From Cycas panzhihuaensis (lineage: Eukaryota > Cycadophyta), in the NCBI GenBank assembly GCA_023213395.1, contig CM041465.1, forward strand, positions 19,406,001-19,470,000: a DNA stretch of 64,000 bases. The letters run 5' to 3'. The notes beneath the pieces are model-generated. The model saw only the letters and a program-made list of their open reading frames with translations, ran no database searches and was not told the origin of the DNA. The position numbers and the translations under genes are program-made. The first letter of the stretch is position 1. Each line of letters starts with the position of its first letter. Below are positions 34,912-45,005 of the stretch, in pieces.

Positions 34912-35407
34912 TGTTTCCCAACTACTGGGAATGGACTCGAGACGCATCGATGCAGGTTGGTTTAGGTATACTTTCTTACATTTTTTTGCCTATGCTTGAT
35001 TGAGGTTATTTAGAGTAGGTTGCTTGACATATGCCTGCCTGCATGCATTGCTTTTCTACTTGCTCATAATGCATGTGCTTACAGCACACTATCAGCCTAT
35101 GACAACTCACAGCGGGGGCATTCCTCAGCGAATGCTACACCCCGTATGGCGCATAACCACCCACGTTGTCTCTACGGTCTCCCGGGATGTTTCAGTCAGT
35201 TTTGTTTGCTCCTGTTACAACATGTTGTTTACATTGTAGTCCTTCTTGAGCTTAATTTAATCCTTAATTAGGACTCTTTGCATTATTTTAGGTACCTACC
35301 CATTACCTGGGCATTCCCCCAGCTACTCCAGCTTATGTTTAGCCTTGGCTTTTACCCCAAAACCTGATGTTTCTACTCCTTTTTCTCTTTTTTTATTTCT
35401 AGCCTAA

Positions 35408-35469
35408 TACCGTTGTAAACTTAGTGGTACCGCAGTCTTTGCTGCGGTACCGCATAGTTTACCGTGGTA
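35408..35469. repeat. Extended palindrome in the 5' LTR of Tat-C
   Basis: Inner arms GGTACCGCAG (35426-35435) and CTGCGGTACC (35442-35451) pair perfectly around six bases. Outer arms TACC..GTAAACT and AGTTTAC..GGTA extend the symmetry to 62 bp. The 3' LTR has a different hairpin at this place (49457-49484). Confidence 0.85.
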
Positions 35470-35573
35470 TGACTGTTTGAAATTTAAAAAAGAGAACCAC
35501 ACGACAATTTCTGTTTTTTTTGCGAAACTGTCTCGTGGCATCGATTGATTCAAGTTGCCCTGACATCCCCAAC

Positions 35574-35590
35574 GTTCACCTACTGTGAAC
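35574..35590. promoter_or_regulatory. Conserved stem-loop before a TATA-like element in the LTR
   Basis: GTTCAC-CTACT-GTGAAC; the 3' LTR keeps the stem with loop CTGCT (49603-49619). GATAAAG follows. It may mark the LTR promoter; inferred from position only. Confidence 0.5.
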
Positions 35591-37489
35591 AGGGGGATAA
35601 AGGGGATTTTGCTCCCCATTTTTCAGATCTTTTGGCCATTTTTCAAATCTCTTAGAAAATTTTCTGACTTTTCAACAAGAAAACACGCAGAAAAAGACAA
35701 TCTACATACACAGCAACTGGATAAAGGAGAAAAGGATTGTTACCAGCTGGACTTGTAGGGCCATTGCTGCCCCCTGCAGCTCTCCACAGCAAGCCCCATC
35801 TCTTTTTGCAGGTGCTCAAGGCCCCAAAGGATATTTTCACTCAAAAGCTTCCCAAAGAGCCCACTTCCAAGGCTCCAAGTTTGCAAGGAGTTTTCCACAT
35901 TTTCACTCTTGCAAGAACCTCTCATGATCAGTCTTCATACATTGGTTATTACTACTATTTCCTAGCAGTAAAGTTCATGCTTGATCTTCTTCCTATAAGG
36001 TATTTCTTGTTTCTACTTGCAATTCATTTTGTTCCTATTTCTTCTGCCTGTTAATGAATGAGATCCTAGTTAGCTAGTTTTCCTCATAGTGTTGCACTAG
36101 ATTAGGAATATCCTCCCATTGTTTCTTTGAGACCTCAATATTTTCCTTAAACCATTTCTTTTACCCCTTCCTTACTTAGCTGGTGTAAAGGAGTAACCCA
36201 CGAGGATTCAAGGGAGGTAGGCGGGGTTCCATCCCCCATTGTTGTCCTTCCCCCAAAGGGTTCTATCCCTTGTCCTCTTTCCCTTTGCCATCAGCGCTTT
36301 CTTAGGGAACGGGCTAAGGGAGTTTAGGGAATTTGGTTGGGGTGTTCAGGTTAGCATAGGCAACCCGTCACTACGTCATTGCTAGAAGTCTCACATGTTG
36401 GTGTTGGACCCTACGTAAGCCTCAGTTTTTTCTGTTATTCTTTTCCTTGTTATGGTTTGTTACCTCACTACATAGTTGCCAATTAGTTTCTCTTTCCCGA
36501 GTTCCGTGGAGGTCTCCCGTGGGTGAGTTAGCCATCCCGAGGCTATACTCCTTTCCCTTTCGAGTGTCTTCGTGGTGTATGGTGGTGAGAGTATTTCTTG
36601 CATGTTGCTATTTCATTGGGTTATATTTCGATGCTTAACATAGATCTTAGTTCCATTTGATTTCAGTATATATATTTTTTGGTATATTTTGTGGCCTCTC
36701 TTCTGAGAGGAAGGTGTTCTTCTCACCTATTTGCAGGACCACGCATTGGTGAGGTGACATGTGGGACGAACCCCTTGCAGGTTAGTTCCCCGCGTAGTGT
36801 ATTTCTTTTTTTGGGTTTCAAGCTTTTCATTTCTTTCCGTTTATTTGCTTTTGTATGCTTAAGAGGAGGTAAGTAAACCCTTCTTCTATCGCTTCCGGCA
36901 ACTACTGCCGATTGGCATCGCATGCATGACCAACGGAGTAGAAAGGGAGTGGGACTTAAAGAAATGAGTTGCACTCCACTCAGGCGCCGGATCTAGGTAT
37001 TCCCCTTATTTCTCGTATATCCTCTTTTACATTGCTACCTTTCATGCATTTGCCTGAGTAGTTAGGAAATTGTAAAAGAATATAAAGGAAAAAGGAAAAG
37101 TGCATTCATTTTTACATTATTTCTTATTTTAGCTAGTGTAGCATAGCGTAGTTAGCTTGCTCGCATTACATTCAAGTTGTCCCTATTGGGCCCTTTCTTG
37201 CATTTGCCTGCACATTAGTTAGTTACCCTTCCATTCGTTGCCTTCTCATTGCCTTGAGAAGACGCAACGCGCAAGGCATTCTCTCTCCTTCTCAGCCATC
37301 CGAAGGGTAGGAAGGCCTTGCTTTGCACAGCTACCTGGAAGCAACCAGGCACCTTGTAGTCCCGAATCCACGCTCCGGTGCATGGATGCCCTACGAGGTA
37401 AGGTCCTCGCTTCCTAGCTTAGTTAGCATAGCATATTCTTATATCCTTTTGTTAGACGTAGGGATACCGCCCCGTAGCGAACGTTTCAC

Positions 37490-37508
37490 TGGCAACCATA
37501 TTGGGGAA
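37490..37508 (+). promoter_or_regulatory. Primer binding site of Tat-C
   Basis: TGGCAACCATATTGGGGAA starts two bases after the LTR end. Tat-D has the same site as GGTGACCATATTGGGGAC (55291-55308). A TGG start is expected for pairing with the CCA end of a tRNA; which tRNA cannot be settled here. Confidence 0.8.
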
Positions 37509-37754
37509 TGCCAGTAAGGGAGCTAGTTTCGCTTCCCCTTTTCATTGGTGTTCTTGCCTCTAGGTAGTCTCTTATTATGTATTTCAGTTGGGCAACCCCC
37601 AACGTGCTTGCTCCATTTTCCTCTTTTCGTTTTCTTCTAACAATGCTCGCAAAGGCGTTGCATGTGATGATTCTCACGTCGCTTGCGAGGTCTGCCGCCA
37701 TTGCTAGAAGACCAATCGCCTCGTTCCCTTCTGTCGTCGAACCCTGATTTGACA

Positions 37755-39560
37755 ATGGAAGGTTACCCATCCGATTGGGCTTACTATACCATGGCTTCGG
37801 GAACTCAAGAGTTCCCCGCATCTATTCTGAAATCTGCTCATGGGGGCGATGATTTTGTCTATTATCCAGATGACCAGTTTCACCCCGCTGACTTTCGTCC
37901 TTCTGCTTATGTAGTAGAAGATTCATCTCCTCAAGAGACTCACCATCCTACTGGTGAGCCTTACGAGGAGCGTCCTGAGGGATCCCTGACATTTGAGATC
38001 CCGTTGACCTCGTATGGCTACGAGGATACCCCTCCCGCCGATGTAGTCAAAGCGCTCAATGAGTACTTCTGAGCAACTCGTCGCCAACCGCATCCTAGGT
38101 GGTTTGAAGAAATGTTGTGCAATGTAGCATCTTCTTCATCCATACCTGCGCCTCATACAACGAATGATGCTTCTGCCTGCACACACTCATCCTATGCCGT
38201 GTCTACTCTAGCTTCCAGGGCAAGCATTGCGCCACCTACCACTAGCCTTGGTCCTACGTCTTCAGGACCCGTTCGTGGCATGTCCTTTACCCAACTTGGG
38301 GTTAGCATGCCATTTCCAAGTCAAACGAGTGTGCCGCCTTCGAATGTGACGCATGTGTTTCCTAGTAGGCCTTAAGGCCCTACTAGTGTTGCTGCCATCA
38401 ACTATGTAGGACCCACTCCTATATACATTCAAAACCCTGCTGGTGGTCCTTCCCTTTACATGCCCCCAGGTTACACGTCTCAACCTTGGGGGCAGCGTAG
38501 GAGAAACCATCTTCCTGTTTATGGGGCGGACCTGTTGCACCCATATGGAGTTGCGCCACCTACGGGTGGCCCATATGGGCAAAACCTGATCCCTCACCCT
38601 TCATTTCTGCCATCTAGCGCAACTCCTGTTGCCACGTTTTTGCAAGGGAACCTACCTCCTTTACAAGGCGTTTACTTGCAACCCCCTTTCCAACAAGGAG
38701 CATTCCCCCAAGGAGGGATGGGCTTACCACCCCCATCCATTCATGTTCCTTTACCGGTCGTCGATCCGTTGGCCCATGTAAGGACATATCCTTTCATGGA
38801 CTACAGGTCAACGCTGTTATCTGTTGAGGTACTAAGGACTAACCTACCGCCTCACCCTCCTGAAGTTCCCAAATTCGACGAAACTTCATCGCAAGACCCA
38901 ACCGAGCACGTGCGTAGTTTCTCTATGGCATGCATCGATTATTAGGCTTACGACCATATTTTGATGAAGCTATTTCTGTGATCCTTGCAGGGTGACACCC
39001 TCAAGTGGTTTTACCATCTCCCTGCTCATTCGATTTCTTCATTCTAGCAATTGGTGGACGAGTTCGTCAACTATTTTAACGTAGCCCGTCTATTTGAAAG
39101 CGGGATGAAAGCGCTTCTGTCGCTTAAACAAGGTCACGATGAAATGAATCGTGACTTTGTGCAACGCTTTTATGATCTCCTTCACTCTACCAAGGCCACA
39201 TTGCCTGAAGAGTTGAAGCAAGATCTTCGTCAATGCACTTCGCCCCGAAGTGCATGTAGAAGTCCTTAAGATGGGGGCAACCACATGTGACTCCGTGATT
39301 ACGAGGTGCTTGGAGTTGGAAGCCATTAAGATCTAAGCTGGACTCAAGAAACCTCCTAAGCCCTCACAACGTCGTGAGGCGCCTCCCCCAGTGAAGGAAA
39401 CCAAACCTTCGTAACCTGCTAGGCCCACCTCTCATCCGACTGAGAGGACCCTAGATCCTCTTACCTTCGATATTCGCTCATTCGAGCACACGATGAAGGA
39501 GCTTAAACTCTAGCCTCCTTCATTGCCGACCTCCCATAAACCAGTTTAGCAAGCTTCTCA
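37755..39560 (+). pseudogene. Gag of Tat-C
   Basis: Capsid and nucleocapsid precursor. The start is the ATG at 37755 (MEGYPSDWAYY), 265 bp after the primer site; Tat-D has MEGFPSY at the same distance. An acidic N-terminal part (to 38072) is followed by a long Pro/Gly/Ser-rich segment (38112-38760). The conserved core comes next (SVEVLRTNLPPHPPEVPKF at 38817-38873, then FVNYFNVARLFESG and FVQRFYDLLHS to 39190). A frameshift lies near 39230, after which the frame is shared with the protease. Stops at 38070, 38373, 38943, 38979 and 39046 fit C-to-T decay. It forms the particle in which reverse transcription takes place. Confidence 0.88.
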
Positions 39561-39564
39561 TGCG

Positions 39565-40758
39565 GTGCCCCCCAAAGGGGGTAACATCCAACCTTCTCAA
39601 GCAAGGAGGATCGATCCTCCCCTTGAGAAGAGGTGGTGTTCCATCCACGGGGAGTGTTTCCACAATGATTTGTATTGTCGGGCGCAGTACCCACGCGACG
39701 CCCCACCACGCGATTCATCCCCTAGGTGGGCATCGAGGCCTAACCTTGATCAACACGTTCATAGAGACCCGTTCCCCAAACATGGGGAACGTGATCGTGA
39801 TGTTCAACAAAGGAACAATCAGAATCAGGAAAGATCCCCCGATTCTCGCCCTTCGCATGGTAGAGAGAAGGGTGTGCGAAGACCATCTTCCCCTTCGCAC
39901 TCCCCTGACCGCCGTGCTCCATCACCTTCGCAGTCCCGTAACAAGGGAAAGAAGGTGATCCAAATGCTTGAGACCACTCCCCTTTACGTGTTGACCCGGT
40001 CTCAAGTCGCAAAAGAGGCAACATGCACCTCCGCGTCTACCTCGCAACTCGATCCCCCTCCGGAAGTTGTTCCTCTAGAGATTCCCGCACTTCCCAAGAG
40101 CATTCCCATCCGCCCTGGTAGATTCAACTTTAGGAGAGCCCTTACCCAACCCATAGGGAGGGGTAAGCCCTTCTCCATGGTCGAAGAGCTTCTCACCATG
40201 GCTGCCGGGATGTCCATCATGGACGTCTTGAGAAGTTGCCTTGAGCAACGAACGCTCCTTTTGGAAGCTCTAGGATCGAATGACGCGTATGTTCATGCCT
40301 TGGGCACAACCCAAAGCTGCGAACCTATCATCTCTTTCGATCCCAGAGATCTTCCTGTGTCTAGTGGAAGGGAACGCCAGTGGAACTTCCCTTTTACCAT
40401 TACCATAGATACTCTCGATTGCACGTTAAGAAGAACCATCATGGACAACGGTTCTTCTGTCAATGCCATGCCCTTGCACGTTATGCAAGCGCTTGGCATT
40501 TCCGCCTTGGAACCTGTTCCATGGCGTTGTCAGGGTTATGATGGTAGCGAGAAGACTCCCTTAGGATCTGTCTCGATACCTCTTACTCTCAAGGACAAGA
40601 CTGTCATTACTAACATCGTCATCCTCGATGTTGACGTTGATTACAACCTGCTTTTGGGTCGACCATGGCTTGACCAAATGGGAGCCGTGTGTTCCACCCA
40701 TTGGGGGCAACTTAAATTTGTCCACAACGGGCAAATGAAAGTTGTCTCCCGCGAGTGA
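39565..40758 (+). pseudogene. Gag C-terminus and aspartic protease of Tat-C
   Basis: 397 open codons. Residues 20-40 include WCSIHGECFHNDLYC, a Cys/His cluster in the place of a nucleocapsid zinc finger. A charged Arg/Ser/Pro-rich stretch follows. The protease occupies about residues 275-397, with active-site IMDNGSSVNAM and later NLLLGRPWLDQ, both typical of Tat/Athila-type proteases. The frame closes at TGA 40756 with a TAA five codons later, but the same frame continues into RT. Both are explained by CGA-to-TGA and CAA-to-TAA, so the original was probably one gag-pol frame. Some Tat elements (Ogre) carry an intron near here; I see no clear one. Confidence 0.88.
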
Positions 40759-42720
40759 TCACTTGCCAAATAAGCTAGGCCTTCCACTCAGGCAAGCCAT
40801 GGCCATACTAAGGGAAACAAACATCCTTCTGATCATGTCTCGGCTTGCTCCATTGGAATCCCTGATTCCTCTTACTGTGAAGAAGATCTCATATCTTCTT
40901 CTCCTGATTTAACGCATTTCGCCCCCATTAGTGTCGGGAGCTATGGGTATCTCGCCATGTTTGATGATGACGGGTCCCATAGTGAGGATGAGGATCGTCC
41001 TCATCCAGTTTCATTCCTCTGCACTAGCGTGGGGCATCCTCCTAGTCCTAGGTTTCCTCCTAGGACCCCTTTTGTTGTAGAGCCTGGTCATTTTCACATG
41101 TCACATGACATTACGCATGTCGATCATCATGTTCCTAGCTCTTCCATCCCATCACCTCTCATAGGTGATGATGTTGAGAGTTTCCCTCTTGCTTTTTACG
41201 AGGAACCTCTCCTTGACTCTCCTTTAGAGTCCCTTAGGGATGATGGGTAGCTTTCAGGCTATACCGGTCCTATCGCTCCCATGCTATCCCGTGCCTCGTC
41301 CATTCGAAGTCAGGTCATCCATGGGGTGGACTACTTTGAAGACGATAAGGCTTTGTTGGAGCACTTAGCAGGTTCCATGCCCAGTTTGCCTCCTGGTCAC
41401 CACAAGCTTGGCCACCAAAAGGTCTTGGTGATTGGGTCCATATTAGCCAACCCAATCCTTTCTTCCATTTCCTCTCTTCTGGTCGATCTTGCCCCCCTCC
41501 ATTTCAAGGAGGGGAATGTTATGTGCATGGGGGTAACTCAGGACATAGTCCTTGCCCCAAACAAGATCATCAAGGTAGGAGCGGAATGTACTCCTGACGA
41601 AGTAAGGGAATACTCCCTCCTGTTCTAGGAATTCCGTGATGTATTCGCATGGGACTACTCGGATATGAAGGGCATTGACCCCTCCATTGTCACGCATAAC
41701 CTTACGACCGTTCTTGACGCTCGCCCAGTGCATCAGAAGCAGCGTCCCCTTCACCCGAAGCTTTCAGCTACCATTAAGATGGAGGTTGAGAAGCTTCTAG
41801 ACATGGGACTCATTTCTTCCATCGATTACCCTAAGTGGGTATTGAATATCGTTCCCGTTGCTAAGAAGAATGGGACCATTCGTATTTGTGTCGATTTTCA
41901 CAACATAAACAACACTTGTCCTAAGGACAACTTTCCTCTTCCCTTCATTGATAAAATAATTGATCATACGGTTGGATTCGAAGTAATGTCCTTAATGGAC
42001 AGCTTCTCTGGCTATAACCAAATTTAGATTTCTTCTGAAGACCACCATAAGACGGCCTTCACTACGCCGTGGGGTACCTTCGCCTATAAGGCAATGCCCT
42101 TTGGTCTTAAGAATGCAGGGGCTACTTATCAAAGAGCCATGCATTTTATCTTTCACGACCTCATCAACAATACATTGGAGGTCTTCATGGACGATATGAT
42201 GGGCCTTTCATGTACCAGGGCCCATCATCCCTTCGACTTATGTGCCATCTTTACAAGATGCTGCAAGTATCACGTTAGCCTGAATCCGCTAAAATGCGTG
42301 TTTGCCATCACTTCAGGCAAACTCTTGGGTTTCCTCGTGTCCCAACAAGGAATCCAAATTGATCTAGAAAAAGTCAAGGCAATCCTTGACATGCCGTCGC
42401 CTAGGACCCAACGATAAATTAAGTCATTTCTAGGTAGGCTTGGTTTCCTGAGGCGCTTCTTGGCAAATTTCGCCATAAATGCCAAGCCTCTTATGAACCT
42501 ATTGAAGAAAGAAGCCCCTTTTGTTTGGTCAGGCAAGACCCAAAAGGCCTTCATAGGACTCAAGGAATCTCTCATTTCTGCCCCTACACTGGCACCTCCT
42601 TGCTTTGATAGGCCCTTCATTCTATACACCTCGGCAACCGATGAATCCCTGGGCACAATGCTCGCACAGGAGGACGATTCAGGAACCGAGAGGGCTATTT
42701 ATTTCATCAGCCGCACTCGC
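40759..42720 (+). pseudogene. Reverse transcriptase of Tat-C
   Basis: Same frame as the protease. An acidic linker (40957-41250) leads to the RT at about 41640-42420. Its motifs are VPVAKKNGTIRICVDFHNIN, CPKDNFPLPFID, MDSFSGYNQI, TPWGTFAYKAMPFGLKNAGA and the active site VFMDDMMG (F in place of Y, both Asp kept). Then come CVFAITSGKLLGFLVSQQGI and the connection to RNase H. Stops at 41248, 41626, 42025 and 42415 read TAG or TAA where CAG or CAA is expected. A frameshift near 42720 moves the frame by one. Apart from these it is well preserved. Confidence 0.92.
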
Positions 42721-43010
42721 TGTCACCGAATTAAACTATCCCCCCACCGAAAAGGAATGCCTCTCCTTGGTCCATGCGACCAAGAAGTTTATGCATTACT
42801 TACTTGGTAATATAACCAAGGTGATCGTTCAATCCGATCCCTTACATTACTTACTTACTCGTTTGGACTTGACAGGTAGGGTAGGTCGTTGGGTCATCCT
42901 GCTTCAAGAGTTTGACTTACAAGTCATTAATAGGAAGTCGAAGAAGGGAATGATAGTAGCAGAGCAATTAGCTGATGCTACCATTCCTAACGTGAGCGGC
43001 GTTCCTGTTG
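42440..43010 (+). pseudogene. RT-linked RNase H of Tat-C
   Basis: Domain between RT and integrase, across the frameshift near 42720. It has LYTSATDESLGTMLAQEDD where an active gypsy RNase H has a TDAS-type start, so the first catalytic aspartate appears to be missing. The glutamate (PPTEKECLSLVHATKKF) and the next aspartate (VQSDPLHYLL) are kept. This suggests the domain may have been inactive before the element died, with the separate aRNH supplying the activity; the latter is inference. Confidence 0.75.
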
Positions 43011-43019
43011 ACAACTCTT

Positions 43020-44312
43020 TCCCGGACGAGTCTATTATGATCGTCCACGATGCTTCCCTTCATCCACTCACCGACAGCGAGTGGTATGGTGACATTGTGC
43101 AATATCTGACTCAACAAGAATATCGCCCTGAAGCCAGTAACAAGGTTAGGTCACGCATCTGCGCCACTGCTAGGCAACACTTCCTCGTGGATGAAGTGTT
43201 ATACAAGAGATCCTTCAATGGGATCCTGCTTCGCTGCATCGCTCCTGACGAAGCGGACCAAATACTCCACGAATGCCACCATGGCATTTGTGGGGGCCAA
43301 TCCATAGCCCAAAGGATCCTCCGCATGGGTTATTACTGGCCGTCCTTATTCAAGGATGCCCACACCTGTGCCCTTAGATGTCGACGATGTCAGGAGCAGG
43401 CCAATGTCTCTCACGTACCTTCCGAGGCGTTGCACCCTATCGTGTCTATGTGGCCCTTTTCTCAATGGGGCTTAGACCTCATTGGGGCTATATCGCCGCC
43501 ATCTTCTGCACAACATAAATATATCTTAACCGCTACCGAATACTTCACTAAATGGGTAGAGGCAATCCCCCTATCCACTACCCCTAGTAAGATGATAGCC
43601 ACCTTCATCTACCAGCATATTATTTGTCGTTTCGGGATTCCAGATGTCCTAATTACGGCTAATGGAACTTCCTTCTGTAATAAGGAAATGGATAAATTGT
43701 GCGAGAAATTCAAGATCTCGTATAAGACATCATCCCCTTATTACCTCCAAGCAAACGGGCAAGTTGAATCTTTTAACAAAATGCTCGTCAACATTCTAAA
43801 GAAAACTCTTGCCCAATCTCAGAGGGACTGGCACATCCAACTCCCTTCCACCCTGTGGGCTTATCGCACTTCCATCCGCAGGGCTACTAGAATGACCCCA
43901 TTCTCATTAGTCTATGGAACTGAGGCGATACTCCCACTGGAAGTGAAGATCCCCTCTCTTCGGGTTTCCCTTCGAGACCTCATTGATGAGGAGTCTATTC
44001 GCTAGGCTCACCTCCTAGACCTCGAAGCCCTGGATGAGAGGCGCTTAACGGCTTATCAAGCAAACCTCACTTCGAAAGCCTGCTTGCAAAGGACACACGA
44101 CAAATGTCTTCGTGCTCATCCTTTGTGCCCCGGGGACCACGTCCTCAAATTGGAGTACCTTTACGATCGCTTGGCCAAATTCAGGCCCAAATGAGTAGGC
44201 CCCTTCATCGTTCTCGAAAGCCTTGATAATGGTGCATACAGGATCGCCACCTTGGAAGGCTTAGAATTTCAGAAAGCGGTCAATGGAAAATTCCTTAAGA
44301 AGTTTTACGCGT
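43020..44312 (+). pseudogene. Integrase of Tat-C
   Basis: It inserts the cDNA copy into chromosomes. Zinc-binding region: HECHHGICGG, then CALRCRRCQEQ (43270-43400). Catalytic core: WGLDLIGAI (first Asp), TEYFTKWVEAIPL, then ICRFGIPDVLITANGTSFCN and QANGQVESFNKML (Glu). The second Asp, normally in TDNGT, is Ala here (TANGT), so the copy is catalytically dead. The C-terminal part (GAYRIATLEGLEF, KKFYA) ends at TGA 44310-44312. No chromodomain. The frame is otherwise open from 42720 to 44005, with later stops at 44003 and 44193. Confidence 0.92.
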
Positions 44313-45005
44313 GATCTTTATGCTCTTTTTCTCCGACATGCTCCGAAACAATCCTAAACTACCATTTTAAATTGTTCCCATTCCTCCCAACCATGGGTAG
44401 AATGGCAATTTAAGATGGATTTTTGCTTTTTCTTCCAGTTCCTCCCACAGAACCGGCATTCCCATATCCTCTCGAGAACCTTTGTCCTCCTATTTGGGCA
44501 TTCCCTGACTAGGATGATGCCTTGGAGTATCATCACTCCCTTCTCTTGCCTGTTGTTTCCTTTGCATATTCCGCTATGCTCCCCCGTGGACGTGTATGTC
44601 GCTCTATTTCTAACCTCACACCTCTCGATCACCTCTGCTTATAGTGGATGTGTATGCTTCTATTAGACATATAGCCATACATGGAAGGAAATACATGCAT
44701 ATTTACAACAAAATACTTATAACAAAACATATTTACATATTTACATTTACAACATACAAAAATATTCATTTACAAAGTAAATCATATATGTTATCTCTAT
44801 CATACATGATACACACCATTTCATGTCAAAATGGGGTTCCAACTACCCCGTATTTATATATATATATATCAAAATGTCATGGTACATCATGCATGTGGGA
44901 AGCCGGGATCCTTGCAGGGGGAGTACAATCATGTGAGCCTACATATGACCCCTTGGAGGCCCATGCTTTCCCGTCAAAATCAAATGTACATCTCCTAGGC
45001 TACTG
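44313..45005 (+). other. Region between integrase and antisense gene 3' end, Tat-C
   Basis: A degenerate post-ORF motif (AATCCTAAACTACCAT) lies at 44351-44366, about 40 bp after the integrase stop. A (TA)n tract at 44855-44869 lies where the antisense PMD transcript would end; Tat-E has the same arrangement. No other gene. Confidence 0.55.

Larger units (their letters stand above)
34912..37488 (+). repeat. 5' LTR of Tat-C
   Basis: TGTTTCCCAACTACTGGGAA...GCGAACGTTTCA. It contains a 62-bp extended palindrome (35408-35469) and a stem-loop GTTCAC-CTACT-GTGAAC (35574-35590) just before GGGGGATAAAGGGG, a possible TATA-like element. Open frames inside (for example 35020-35271) also occur in the other LTR but show no domain. 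Confidence 0.95.

Noticed and set aside
35020-35271. 83-codon frame in the 5' LTR, also present in the 3' LTR (49053-49304)
   Set aside because: Both LTRs are copies of one sequence, so the shared frame is not independent evidence. It has no recognisable domain and it begins and ends within the LTR.
40756-40960. Ogre-type intron between protease and RT in Tat-C
   Set aside because: The frame continues through this stretch apart from two stops explained by C-to-T change, and I see no convincing donor-acceptor pair.
44160-44312. Chromodomain at the integrase C-terminus
   Set aside because: The sequence ends at KKFYA with no chromodomain-like aromatic cage motif; Tat elements are non-chromoviral.
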